A stretch of DNA of 21,137 bases from a virus. The stretch covers positions 1 to 21,137 of IMG/VR virus record IMGVR_UViG_3300028581_000290. The stretch is one strand, 5' to 3'. Made by a program: the position numbers and the translations under genes. Of this stretch, positions 8,257 to 15,118 are shown one piece after another. The first letter of the stretch is position 1; every line of letters starts with the position of its first letter. Below the pieces are notes generated by a model. That model worked only from the letters and a program-made list of their open reading frames with translations. It searched no databases and had not been told where the DNA came from.

Positions 8257-9465
8257 TCAATGAGATGTTTTAAGAATAACTACATCGGCACCGATTCTTC
8301 CACTGAGTACAGTCTCGGTGGTGTTGATTTCTTCTAAAAACTTTCTTAGCTTGATTTTGCCTGCTGCTTTGAATTCTTTCAATGTTTCTTCAGGTTTTCT
8401 AAGAGTTTTTTGCAAAGATTTTACTTCGTCGTAACCTATGAGAGCACTGCCTTTTACAGTCATAACACCAGCATCACTGGCTGCAACATATTTTCCCAGT
8501 TTGCGAGTTTTGGTATTGAACACCCAAATTTCTGTGCTCTGCAACAACTCAAGAGGATTAACACTCGCAATCTGATACTTGTCATCTACCTGTTTGTATT
8601 TGAGTCCTGCTACAATCTTGTCCTTGCTTGGTGCTTTTTTAACCCTTGGTTTTCGAGTAGCTTTACTGGAATCAATTACCAGCATACAAGCACCTACAAG
8701 CATCTCTAACGCTGCTAAGTAGTTCTGAGCATCCTTTTTAGTAAGATGCTTGTAACCGTCGCGTATTTGCTGTGCAAAGTCTTTTTCACGCTCGTCTTTG
8801 ATCTTAGCAATACTTTGCGGAGTAGGCAGGTTGACAATTAAACGTGCCTCCTCAAGTTCGCTTTCATAAATTTTCATGATCTTGCGAGCGTGTGCTTGAG
8901 TTATTTTATATTTTACAAAGTGTCCTGTAAAATCAAAACCTTTAGGATCAAACGTTTCCTTGTTTATTAAGAAACTGTCCATCCATTCCTCAATATCTTC
9001 TAGAGCGTCAGCAACTTGCATCTGAATACGTTCTTGTATCGTAGGCACATATTTTACTTTAGGCTGCTCTACTACTGCTTCGCCGACCTCTACTTCTGGT
9101 TTGAGCTTGGCTAAAATTTGACCTTCTTCAGTTAGATTGCCGATATACTTGACTATTCCAGTTTTGTATTGTTCTGGCACTAGTTCCGGATTAGTCTTCA
9201 ACAAATATGCGGTGGTGGCCCAATGACTGAAATTTGAAGTCTTCCATTCAGGTAATCTATTGATATTTGCCACTGCTTTTCGATCAAAGTTTGCTTTGAT
9301 GTATTCTTTAACTTGAACGCCCCATTCTTTTGATTCGATTTCATAGTGAACAAAATGTTTTGCTCGCCAGAAGTCATCAGTGGGCATAAGCGCAAATCCA
9401 CTTACCCGACGTGTTGCACGTACAGTTGCTTTTTTCTTTGGTTTTAATACTGCGCTGCGGGCCAT
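8257..9465 (-). CDS. Large basic phage protein of unknown function (402 aa)
   Basis: A 402-aa Lys-rich protein. The first 20 residues are strongly basic (SAVLKPKKKATVRATRR). Two helical segments near residues 140-230 (IQERIQMQVADALEDIEEWM and ARKIMKIYESELEEARLIV) and a compact C-terminal part with strand-like repeats (IWVFNTKTRKLGKYVAA, GVMTVKGSALIGYD) follow. The tail KFLEEINTTETVLSGRIGAD resembles ends I recall in unnamed T4-like marine phage proteins. No catalytic motif is seen. It has its own very good sigma70-type promoter (9493-9521) and RBS (GAGG), so it is likely expressed early from its own start site, separately from the ligase operon that ends just upstream. Confidence 0.85.
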   Translation of the reverse strand: MARSAVLKPKKKATVRATRRVSGFALMPTDDFWRAKHFVHYEIESKEWGVQVKEYIKANFDRKAVANINRLPEWKTSNFSHWATTAYLLKTNPELVPEQYKTGIVKYIGNLTEEGQILAKLKPEVEVGEAVVEQPKVKYVPTIQERIQMQVADALEDIEEWMDSFLINKETFDPKGFDFTGHFVKYKITQAHARKIMKIYESELEEARLIVNLPTPQSIAKIKDEREKDFAQQIRDGYKHLTKKDAQNYLAALEMLVGACMLVIDSSKATRKPRVKKAPSKDKIVAGLKYKQVDDKYQIASVNPLELLQSTEIWVFNTKTRKLGKYVAASDAGVMTVKGSALIGYDEVKSLQKTLRKPEETLKEFKAAGKIKLRKFLEEINTTETVLSGRIGADVVILKTSH

Positions 9466-9492
9466 AACAATCCTCGTTTCGTGTTACATTTA

Positions 9493-9521
9493 AATATACT
9501 ATACTTTATAGTTATTGTCAA
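9493..9521 (-). promoter_or_regulatory. Sigma70-type early promoter for the 402-aa gene
   Basis: TTGACA (9516-9521), 17-base spacer, TATATT (9493-9498) on the minus strand, 27 bp before the ATG. The -35 box overlaps the stop codon of the preceding gene by a few bases. Confidence 0.8.
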
Positions 9522-9748
9522 TATTTAATCCTATAAAGCGTTTCGTGCTTAGGATCGAGATAAAATTCAAACGTTACTTCGTACATGTGTATTGCCGCTA
9601 GGTATTGTGGATCTTTAAACTCGATCTTAATAGCGTGTTTCTTTAAATAAATTAACCAATCCATGAAACAGAAAGAATCAAGGGTCATCATAACAGTTTC
9701 ACGAGTGTGGCAATCAATTGGATCAAGTCTAAATGGTACAGCTATCAT
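9518..9748 (-). CDS. Hypothetical small protein (76 aa), last gene of ligase operon
   Basis: A 76-aa protein with no recognised family. Its layout resembles the gene just upstream: W-x2-YL-x2-H (MDWLIYLKKHA) then a Y-x-(I/V)T-(W/F)E segment (MYEVTFEFYL) and a KHETL/KETWF ending. I infer a diverged tandem paralog pair. Its ATG overlaps the upstream TGA as ATGA, so translation is coupled. Its 3' end carries the -35 box of the next promoter. Confidence 0.7.
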   Translation of the reverse strand: MIAVPFRLDPIDCHTRETVMMTLDSFCFMDWLIYLKKHAIKIEFKDPQYLAAIHMYEVTFEFYLDPKHETLYRIKY

Positions 9749-10014
9749 GTTAGTCTTTTAATGTTGTTGTAATCTTCGCTAAATTGTAAATAAAACCAAG
9801 TTTCTTTTTCAGCAGATAATTCCCATGTAATTTTATATGTATCTGTGTACGCATAATTGTCTTTGTAATGATCTACATTTACAATTTTACCGTGTTCCTG
9901 CAGATATCTAACCCAAGGCAGTGAATACCACTCAGATAGTTTTTCAACAAAGGCAACAGGCTGACCTTTTATTTGTATATTTTTCTCGTCAACTCGTAGT
10001 AGCGTGTTTATCAT
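9745..10014 (-). CDS. Hypothetical small protein (89 aa), paralog of the following gene
   Basis: An 89-aa protein of unknown function. Residues about 29-47 (WYSLPWVRYLQEHGKIVNV) and 58-80 (TDTYKITWELSAEKETWFYL) share the spacing of W/YL/H and T-W/F-E motifs with the 76-aa gene that follows it. Both ends are ATGA overlaps with neighbours (10011-10014 and 9745-9748), placing it firmly in the translationally coupled operon. Confidence 0.7.
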   Translation of the reverse strand: MINTLLRVDEKNIQIKGQPVAFVEKLSEWYSLPWVRYLQEHGKIVNVDHYKDNYAYTDTYKITWELSAEKETWFYLQFSEDYNNIKRLT

Positions 10015-10211
10015 TCTTCTACTCCGAAATGTCTTAAAATTTGATGTTGATAAAATATCGACGGATTTGTTCCGTCATATATGACTTTATTACATTCTCG
10101 AATAATCAACTCGGCAAACATTGCGCTTTGTCTAGTTGGCATATCACATCCACAACCACACATGTCCAATCCGGCTTGTACAGCAATTTCACGAATCAGA
10201 TCATAGTTCAT
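10011..10211 (-). CDS. Small protein of the (F)AELIIREC / HFGVEE phage family (66 aa)
   Basis: A 66-aa member of a family common in phages, with a central AELIIRECNKV helix and a C-terminal ILRHFGVEE. Its first 15 residues (MNYDLIREIAVQAGL) are identical to those of the upstream paralog, and the DNA over this part and the few bases before the ATG is nearly identical too, showing a recent tandem duplication. The insert MCGCGCDMP is Cys-rich and could bind metal, but may just be loop variation. ATGA overlaps at both ends. Function unknown. Confidence 0.75.
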   Translation of the reverse strand: MNYDLIREIAVQAGLDMCGCGCDMPTRQSAMFAELIIRECNKVIYDGTNPSIFYQHQILRHFGVEE

Positions 10212-10564
10212 GCGTCGACTCCAAAATGTTCTTTTAGAGTATGTACTGCGTCTTCTTTTAAGCGAAAAGCAGTAAACAGTGCTTCACCGACCTGATGTTC
10301 ATACCCTTTAGGAGGGTTTTTGGCAAACTCTGCCCATCCGTCACCTTCTTTTGTCAAAAGATCACAGCACTCTTGCACAATCAATCTAGCAAACTTTCCT
10401 AGACCATCCTCGCTTAACATAGCAAGAACGGCATCTTGGTTGTTTGATATGAAGTCATCGTCGCTTTCTAAATAACCGCCAAGACAATCATCGTCGTATG
10501 GTCTGCGGGGTTTTATTTCCAATCCGGCCTGTACAGCAATTTCACGAATCAGATCATAGTTCAT
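10208..10564 (-). CDS. Paralog of the AELIIREC / HFGVDA phage family (118 aa)
   Basis: I place the start at ATG 10562-10564, which overlaps the upstream TGA as ATGA, rather than at the longer frame opening at 10609, because the sequence from this ATG (MNYDLIREIAVQAGL) matches the start of the next paralog exactly. The 118-aa product has the family features FARLIVQECCDLL and a C-terminal LKEHFGVDA, with an acidic insert near 20-40 (DDDCLGGYLESDDDF). Part of a tandem run of three related genes; function unknown. Confidence 0.75.
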   Translation of the reverse strand: MNYDLIREIAVQAGLEIKPRRPYDDDCLGGYLESDDDFISNNQDAVLAMLSEDGLGKFARLIVQECCDLLTKEGDGWAEFAKNPPKGYEHQVGEALFTAFRLKEDAVHTLKEHFGVDA

Positions 10565-10803
10565 TCGTCGACTCCAAAGTGGGCTTTTATGAATCCACCA
10601 ACTGGGCAAAATCCACGATCATAGTTGTTGTCTGCAACTTCGGCACATTCCCGAATAATCAGTTCAGCAAACACTGCCAACGATCCAGGATTGTTCAGGG
10701 ACTCCTGCCAAATACGCACAGGTTCTCTATCTGTTTCTTCATCTGCCCATTTGGTTTGTTTCAATCCTGCTTGCTTGGCAAGTTCTTTAATGCGGTTGTT
10801 CAT
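10561..10803 (-). CDS. Paralog of the AELIIREC / HFGVDE phage family (80 aa)
   Basis: An 80-aa protein opening with MNNRIKELAKQAGL, with a central VFAELIIRECAEVADNN and ending IKAHFGVDE. This is the most typical member of the tandem trio; similar small proteins are frequent and unnamed in T4-like and other phages. ATGA overlaps with the neighbours on both sides (10800-10803 and 10561-10564). Confidence 0.78.
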   Translation of the reverse strand: MNNRIKELAKQAGLKQTKWADEETDREPVRIWQESLNNPGSLAVFAELIIRECAEVADNNYDRGFCPVGGFIKAHFGVDE

Positions 10804-11075
10804 TTGTTACCTTCGCTGTTTTTAACTGTATCAAGCATCATAGTTTTATTGTACATGTCTTCAACTTCGGCATATTTGGATTGAAGCTTGCTAATATGTT
10901 CGCCTAAATATTTTAAGTTAGTACGACTAATAGATCTAAGAGAGTCAAGCGTATCAAATGCACGGTCTAAAGGAACCTCGTCGCCTATGCTATCTAATTT
11001 TACTCCAAGCAGTGATACTTCACGTCGAGACATTTCGCAAATGTATCCGCCATTTGTGTTTGCAATAATTTTCAC
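10800..11075 (-). CDS. Hypothetical helical protein (91 aa)
   Basis: A 91-aa protein of unknown function. The N-terminal third (MKIIANTNGGYICEMSRREV) looks like a small beta or DNA-binding start; residues about 38-85 (FDTLDSLRSISRTNLKYLGE and SKLQSKYAEVEDMYNK) are helical and coiled-coil-like. Its ATG overlaps the ligase stop codon as ATGA, and its stop overlaps the next start the same way, so it is co-translated with the ligase. Confidence 0.7.
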   Translation of the reverse strand: MKIIANTNGGYICEMSRREVSLLGVKLDSIGDEVPLDRAFDTLDSLRSISRTNLKYLGEHISKLQSKYAEVEDMYNKTMMLDTVKNSEGNK

Positions 11076-12397
11076 AGCTTCTCACCTTTGTCAAATCCAC
11101 GGAATGTCTTAAAGCGTGGAAAACGCAAGCTGTAAGTGCCGTCCTGGTTCTGTGTTACTGCATCAGCCCTAACTTCCACAAGAGATCCAATAACACGATT
11201 ATAGTCACGCCAAAAAGCATCGCGCTGTTCGTCTGTGAGACCGCTACCAACATTAACCCTAATATCTTTCCCAAGATCTTGCCCAGCGCATACCAGAGCC
11301 CCGAGTCTTCCTGCATTTTTACCCGTTCCTTCTTCAAGAGAAATAACCTCCAACGTTACTTCAATAAATGGTTTTGCTTTAAGCCAACTAGAACTACGTT
11401 TGCATTCATAAGGCGCATCCGGGTCCTTGATCATTACGCCTTCATAACCACCATCTACAGCCGCCTTATTAAGCTCTACAAAGCGTCGATAGCCTTCTGC
11501 GGTATCCAGGTCTACGGTTTCCCAACCTAGTACTGTAACGTGCTGTAGCGTGTCTGCGTGGTCGTCTACCCAGGCACTGATCATTTGGCTACGAAAGTTT
11601 TGAGGCTTATCCCATTGTTTGTTTTTAAAACAGCCTAGCGGAATGATATCAAACAAGTTGAGTACTGCATCTTTTGCGTTTACGTTTGACTTGCGCTGCA
11701 CTTGTCGCATAAGGTCTTGGAAGGTGGCACTCATGATTTCTCCATCCAGCACCAATGGATATGGCGCAGGATGATCTTTAAGAACTGCACGGATTTCTTC
11801 AATGATATGATCAAAGTTATGAAACTGTTTGCCGTTGCGACTAAACATTTCGATGCTCTTTCCGTGTCTGTCGTTGATAACAACGAGCACACGAACGCCG
11901 TCTAGTTTGACTTCGATCTGCTTCTTGCCACGCATCTTGTCTTCGTGATTTGCACTGTCATGTGCAAGTTGGCATTCAAACACAGGAACTTGATACTGCG
12001 GGTGCTTTTTACAAACTTTGTTAACGGTTTTTTCGCTCATACCGCAGCGCAAATCTTTGATAAGAATGCGACGATACCAGTCGTTCCACTGACCTGTGGT
12101 AGCTACACTCATTGCCAAGTTAATAGCATCACGTGCAGCATGTCCAGTTAGATTACGATAACGTAGATCGTTGGCCAGTTGTACAAAAACAGACCAAGGT
12201 AGTCCTTGGCTGTCGTTAGTATCTTTAAATGGCACTTGCTTAACGCCAAATGTAATCAGCGGATCCAGTGCCATACGCACACCTTCAAAGAACTCGTCTA
12301 GTCCTTCTTTAACGGCTGCGGCTAGAATAGCTTCTTTGTCAAGACGACTGTTGTGATTTTCTAGATCTCGAATAATAGAGTCGGGTTGTGTACGCAT
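11072..12397 (-). CDS. lig: ATP-dependent DNA ligase, T4 gp30-like
   Basis: A 441-aa ATP-dependent DNA ligase, which seals nicks during phage replication and repair. The adenylation Lys is K164 in motif I, EVKLDGVR (162-169). Further motifs: MFSRNGK (motif III region), LVLDGEIM (Glu of motif IIIa/IV), EGVMIKDPDAPYEC and the motif V WLKAKP. The C-terminal OB-fold part contains VGSGLTDEQRDAFW and the final RFPRFKTFRGFD. An N-terminal helical domain of about 130 residues (DLRYRNLTGHAARDAINLAM) precedes the core. RBS AAGGA lies before the ATG, 23 bp downstream of the DUF2786-like gene. Confidence 0.95.
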   Translation of the reverse strand: MRTQPDSIIRDLENHNSRLDKEAILAAAVKEGLDEFFEGVRMALDPLITFGVKQVPFKDTNDSQGLPWSVFVQLANDLRYRNLTGHAARDAINLAMSVATTGQWNDWYRRILIKDLRCGMSEKTVNKVCKKHPQYQVPVFECQLAHDSANHEDKMRGKKQIEVKLDGVRVLVVINDRHGKSIEMFSRNGKQFHNFDHIIEEIRAVLKDHPAPYPLVLDGEIMSATFQDLMRQVQRKSNVNAKDAVLNLFDIIPLGCFKNKQWDKPQNFRSQMISAWVDDHADTLQHVTVLGWETVDLDTAEGYRRFVELNKAAVDGGYEGVMIKDPDAPYECKRSSSWLKAKPFIEVTLEVISLEEGTGKNAGRLGALVCAGQDLGKDIRVNVGSGLTDEQRDAFWRDYNRVIGSLVEVRADAVTQNQDGTYSLRFPRFKTFRGFDKGEKL

Positions 12398-12420
12398 GTT
12401 ATATCCTTATTTAATTTTTA

Positions 12421-12774
12421 TTACTGCGAGGCAATACCAGTTAGCAGTGCTGCAAGTGTTACTATGGTGAATCCTAAAAAATACACAAGAGATAGATAAA
12501 ACTCTGATTGTTTTTTAGACTTTATAAACTTTGCATCGGCATCTGCAAACTTTTGTCTATAGTCATTTTTCGTAGCAAGTAGATCAATGTAATTGTTTAC
12601 TAAATCGTTATACTTATCAACAAGATCGATCAATTTCTGACGATCTTCAGTAGTCTCACTTGAGATTTTATTTTTCATAACCATAGATTTCTTACGAGCC
12701 ATAAGCAAACAAGCAATTGCTTCTTGTTCACTTGTTGTACTTAATGCTTTAGCAATTAATTGATCAGCGCTCAT
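12421..12774 (-). CDS. DUF2786-like N-terminus fused to coiled coil and C-terminal TM helix (117 aa)
   Basis: I start at ATG 12772-12774, which forms an ATGA overlap with the upstream stop; the open frame extends to 12843 but only inside the neighbour. Residues 5-31 (QLIAKALSTTSEQEAIACLL, then MARKKSM) resemble the DUF2786 motif (A-K-A-x-ST-x2-EA-x-A). The middle (about 40-85) is a likely coiled coil, and residues about 92-114 (FYLSLVYFLGFTIVTLAALL) form one transmembrane helix. It may tether something to the membrane; no enzymatic motif is seen. Confidence 0.75.
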   Translation of the reverse strand: MSADQLIAKALSTTSEQEAIACLLMARKKSMVMKNKISSETTEDRQKLIDLVDKYNDLVNNYIDLLATKNDYRQKFADADAKFIKSKKQSEFYLSLVYFLGFTIVTLAALLTGIASQ

Positions 12775-13334
12775 GTTGATGCTCCAAATAGTGAAATTAG
12801 TTTTTGCAGGAATGAGCGTTTGGCTTGGCCAGTTGCGTACCATTCATTTAGTAGTTGTTTAGAAACTGATCGTGCTTCTACTTCCCAAGGAAAGTTTTTA
12901 TATTCTTTATAAGTGGCTTTTTCTATCGCGTCAACCGAAAACCGTGTGTTTTGATAATAATAATCACCAGTGTCAAGGTGTTTAAAGTCGCCGCGCATTT
13001 CTTGTAGCACATGAGTCATCTCGTGAAAGATAATCCCAAAGATGGTGTGCATGGAATTGTTAGCAGAAATCTTAACTATAAAGTGACTGGGTTTGATCAC
13101 AACGCCGTATTTCATATACTTGGTTGTACACAGTCCACTAGTTGACAAACTAAGATTTTCCAGTGTTTGGCCTTCAGTTCTATGTTCGATATGCTCCGGA
13201 AAGGTCACATACACAGGAGGTGTATAGACACTCATTTTATATTTGTTAATGAAAAACTCAAATGCATCGTGAATCTGCTGCCACTGTTCATGTGTAAAAT
13301 TCTTGCTAGCTGTGGTATGTAACTTAACTTTCAT
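12771..13334 (-). CDS. Predicted zincin-type metallopeptidase (HExxH), 187 aa
   Basis: Start chosen at ATG 13332-13334 (MKVKLHTTAS), because the longer frame to 13397 would cover the sigma70-type -10 and -35 boxes of the operon promoter. The protein has the zinc protease signature HEMTH at 104-108 (IIFHEMTHVLQEMRG) and a downstream FPWEVEARSVSKQL (148-161) whose Glu may be the third ligand. No signal peptide is seen, so it is probably cytoplasmic. It is the first gene of the early operon with the ligase. The substrate is unknown; a role in clearing a host factor early in infection is only a guess. Confidence 0.75.
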   Translation of the reverse strand: MKVKLHTTASKNFTHEQWQQIHDAFEFFINKYKMSVYTPPVYVTFPEHIEHRTEGQTLENLSLSTSGLCTTKYMKYGVVIKPSHFIVKISANNSMHTIFGIIFHEMTHVLQEMRGDFKHLDTGDYYYQNTRFSVDAIEKATYKEYKNFPWEVEARSVSKQLLNEWYATGQAKRSFLQKLISLFGAST

Positions 13335-13368
13335 TGAAGCTATCTCTACGTTGTATAATCTATAGTTC

Positions 13369-13397
13369 ACTATAACAAAAAATTGTACAGCGGTCAA
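13369..13397 (-). promoter_or_regulatory. Sigma70-type early promoter of the metallopeptidase-ligase operon
   Basis: TTGACC (13392-13397), 17-base spacer, TATAGT (13369-13374). It follows the tRNA-cluster terminator by only four bases and precedes the 13334 start by 34 bases. Confidence 0.8.
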
Positions 13398-13400
13398 GAT

Positions 13401-13423
13401 AAAAGGCGCACAAGGCGCCTTTT
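13401..13423 (-). terminator. Intrinsic terminator at the end of the RNA transcript
   Basis: AAAAGGCGC and GCGCCTTTT form a 9-bp stem (13401-13409 with 13415-13423) around a 5-base loop, with the T-rich side of the stem at the 3' end on either strand. It closes the tRNA/ncRNA transcript just before the next early promoter. Confidence 0.75.
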
Positions 13424-13436
13424 ATTTCTTATTAGT

Positions 13437-13513
13437 TGGTGCCCTTGGCGAGACTCGAACTCGCACTAAACAGAGTTTGAACCTGCTGACTCTACCAATT
13501 GGCCTACAAGGGC
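13437..13513 (-). tRNA. tRNA-Leu (anticodon CAA), short variable loop
   Basis: Acceptor GCCCTTG pairs with CAAGGGC, discriminator A, CCA encoded. T-arm GCGAG-TTCGAGT-CTCGC is perfect. Anticodon arm GCAGG-TTCAAAC-TCTGT gives anticodon CAA (reads UUG, Leu), with two G-T pairs. The D-arm is weak. The variable loop is only about 5 nt, unlike the long arm of ordinary bacterial tRNA-Leu, so the identity is less certain than the gene itself. Confidence 0.8.
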
Positions 13514-13519
13514 AAAGTG

Positions 13520-13650
13520 TTGTTTAAAGGTGGTATCAGCAATTTGTCTAGTACAAATTTATCGGGCCCAGATGCGTTCAAACAACTATGTGTTTATTTT
13601 TACACCTACGTAAGGACTAGAATGTTTTTTATCCTTACTCCTTTAAACAA
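13520..13650 (-). ncRNA. Cloverleaf-like structured RNA, 131 nt
   Basis: Closed by an 11-bp perfect helix TTGTTTAAAGG/CCTTTAAACAA (13640-13650 with 13520-13530). Inside are GTAAGGA/TCCTTAC (13632-13638 with 13610-13616), GTGT/ACAC, and AATTTGT-ACTAG-ACAAATT (13541-13559). No protein frame or T-loop is seen. It lies between tRNA genes on the same transcript. Confidence 0.6.
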
Positions 13651-13658
13651 TTTAGTAA

Positions 13659-13736
13659 TTAGCCTAGCAATAACCTATAGCATATCGCCGGGTCGCGGTC
13701 GACTCACTTCTCTTACACCCTCAAGGTGCAGGCTAA
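13659..13736 (-). ncRNA. Cloverleaf-like RNA without T-loop, 78 nt
   Basis: tRNA-sized. Closing helix TTAGCC/GGCTAA, then three hairpins in order: CACC-TTGAG-GGTG, GTCG-ACCG-CGAC, and GCGATA/TATTGC. It has the shape of a cloverleaf but no conserved T-loop, anticodon loop or CCA. It sits directly before tRNA-Leu and the 131-nt RNA. Confidence 0.55.
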
Positions 13737-13739
13737 AAT

Positions 13740-13817
13740 TGGTTGCGGTGGGTAGGAATCGAACCTACGTATTCGGCTTATGAGACCGTGCTGGAACCAC
13801 CTCCAGTCTACCCCGCA
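13740..13817 (-). tRNA. tRNA-Met (CAT)
   Basis: Acceptor TGCGGGG pairs with CACCGCA (one G-A mismatch), followed by A and CCA. D-stem CTGG/CCAG; anticodon loop CTCATAA; T-arm GTAGG-TTCGATT-CCTAC. One base more than usual lies between T-stem and acceptor. Whether it is initiator, elongator or an Ile(CAU) precursor cannot be decided by eye. Confidence 0.8.
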
Positions 13818-13819
13818 AT

Positions 13820-13947
13820 AATTCTGTTTTCAACTGCACTACCAAAGGACTCGAACCTTTTTCCCACTACCAAAGTTTAACACGGAATTGAACCGTCGGC
13901 CGCGCTTGTGGCGCCCACCATGGAGAAGTGCATGTGAAAACAGAATT
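13820..13947 (-). ncRNA. tRNA-like RNA with long closing helix and two T-arm-like hairpins, 128 nt
   Basis: Ends pair perfectly over 13 bp, AATTCTGTTTTCA with TGAAAACAGAATT (13935-13947 with 13820-13832). Inside, an acceptor-like GCACT/AGTGC encloses GTGG-GCG-CCAC, ACGG-TTCAATT-CCGT and AAAGG-TTCGAGT-CCTTT. The last is a canonical T-arm and the one before it looks like a second T-arm (or an anticodon arm with CAA). Not a normal tRNA. Confidence 0.6.
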
Positions 13948-13966
13948 GCTTCTTTACCCTGTAATA

Positions 13967-14054
13967 AACTTAACTAGTTGAACAGTCTCGGAAATGGAGT
14001 AGTTGTCTACTTCCAAGTGGGTCGGAACTCGAAAACTGTTCAACAAGTTTAGTT
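13967..14054 (-). ncRNA. 88-nt hairpin unit at the 3' end of the large RNA
   Basis: Strands 14035-14054 and 13967-13986 are complementary over 20 bases with two mismatches. Inside are TTCC/GGAA and GTAG-ACAA-CTAC hairpins. No T-loop. Confidence 0.5.
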
Positions 14055-14385
14055 TTTGCACAGGCTGAGATTATACCGTGCGTTGAGCGCCTTTGCAGAG
14101 TACCCAGTCCCTTGCGAGGATGGTTGCCGCTTTGTCCACAAGAGCCATTTCTGGTCATCTTGTATCGCTCAGTGCTGCCTTGTTAAGGTGTGGCGTGTCA
14201 CCTGTCGCACACTGCTATTCGTCCTTCTATCTTCCGCCTACCTTGCGAGCAGTTCACAGTCGCTAAACCGTTACGTCTTCTTTCCGAACAACCACGTCCG
14301 CCTTGCGAGCTTCTGTGGACCACATTCTGTTGCCAGTGTGGTATTAAGCACCTTTCACAGTGTACCGGAGTAGTCTTTCGCTTTT

Positions 14386-14456
14386 GTTTCAAAACAGGGA
14401 TTGAACCTGTGCCGATTCCTTAGAAGGGAATTACTCTACCGCTGAGTTATTTGCGA
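14386..14456 (-). tRNA. tRNA-Arg-like domain (TCT) embedded in the large RNA
   Basis: Perfect anticodon arm ATTCC-CTTCTAA-GGAAT (anticodon TCT, Arg) and perfect T-arm ACAGG-TTCAATC-CCTGT. D-arm present. The acceptor TCGCAAA/TTTGAAA has two mismatches and no CCA. It is enclosed by TTCGC/GCGAA and then by CTGGAGTAG/CTACTCCGG (14472-14480 with 14365-14373), so it looks like a tRNA domain inside a larger fold rather than a free-standing gene. Confidence 0.65.
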
Positions 14457-14905
14457 ACCTATTGAGATGTGCTACTCCAGTTGCACCATATCTTGTTAGA
14501 TACAGTATACAACACACCTCCTGCTTTTGGCCTTGCGGGCTACTAAGCGTTACTTCAAGTATCCGGGTCCTAACCCTTCCACTCTTGTAATGCTACTACG
14601 CCTTTGCTTGCGGGCTCAGACAGTGTAGCTACCTGTTAACTTTCAGCATTCGTTAGTTTGGCTGAACAGTGTTTGGGCGCCAACCCTTTTACTACTCACC
14701 GACCGGCTCCGTAGCTATCCTTTCGGACACTGTTCCTAACTTACTGCCTACCGCCTTTCTACGGACGGAAGTTGCTTTCGTTTGCACGAGTCAACTTTAG
14801 TTCAGGCTTGCTTAGATGGACCATTGCTGGCGCCGGTTTATAGGAAACCCGTCTTTGGGTGCATTACTGCACTTACCCTTGTATGGACGCTAAGCCGCCC
14901 ATCTT

Positions 14906-15016
14906 ACTGTGTTTAAAACTATACATTGTGGAATTGAACCACCGAGTCGACCGTAAGGTCGACCTGTTCCATAACATCGGCGCGGCCTACGCCTTATGTA
15001 TAGTTTAAAACACAGT
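14906..15016 (-). ncRNA. Class II tRNA-like unit at the 5' end of the large RNA, without normal anticodon loop
   Basis: Terminal strands of 21 bases (14996-15016 and 14906-14926) pair almost fully. Inside, D-like GGCG-TAGGCCG-CGCC, a short TGTT-ATGG-AACA hairpin where the anticodon arm should be, a 7-bp long variable arm GTCGACC-TTAC-GGTCGAC, and a T-arm GTGG-TTCAATT-CCAC. It resembles a class II tRNA that has lost a 7-base anticodon loop. Confidence 0.55.
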
Positions 15017-15071
15017 CATTACCTAATTTTCAAAGAACGTGTAAACTGCGTTGTTTGCTGCTTACTTGTTT

Positions 15072-15100
15072 AATATAGTGTATCTTCTTGTGTTTGTCAA
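15072..15100 (-). promoter_or_regulatory. Consensus sigma70 promoter driving the large RNA
   Basis: TTGACA (15095-15100), 17-base spacer, TATATT (15072-15077). The predicted start is near 15065, about 50 bases before the first RNA unit. Confidence 0.8.
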
Positions 15101-15118
15101 CTACTTTTTAGTCTTTTT

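Larger units (their letters stand above)
13967..15065 (-). ncRNA. Large ornate structured RNA region (~1.1 kb) with its own promoter
   Basis: About 1,100 bases without a credible protein frame, more GC-rich than the surroundings, following a consensus sigma70 promoter. Seen on the minus strand: hairpins with GNRA loops, GTGCA-GTAA-TGCAC (14859-14872), TCGT-GCAA-ACGA (14778-14789) and TCC-GAAA-GGA (14718-14727); five copies of a CGCAAG loop motif (near 14114, 14244, 14303, 14534 and 14608), one closed as GCC-CGCAA-GGC; GTCC/GGAC around another (14297-14320). A tRNA-Arg-like domain is embedded, and the ends carry 20-bp helices. Size, hairpin density and tRNA linkage recall the GOLLD and ROOL classes of giant phage RNAs (established knowledge), but I cannot confirm membership. 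It may be one RNA or several processed ones. Confidence 0.65.

Noticed and set aside
13437-13513. tRNA with anticodon TCA (opal reader) instead of Leu CAA
   Set aside because: The TCA register leaves only two of five anticodon-stem pairs, while the CAA register pairs all five (two as G-T).
13970-14423. Several reading frames of 60-105 codons on both strands in the large RNA region
   Set aside because: They overlap each other and the hairpins, lack RBSs, and read as low-complexity Cys/Leu/Ser-rich translations of structured RNA.
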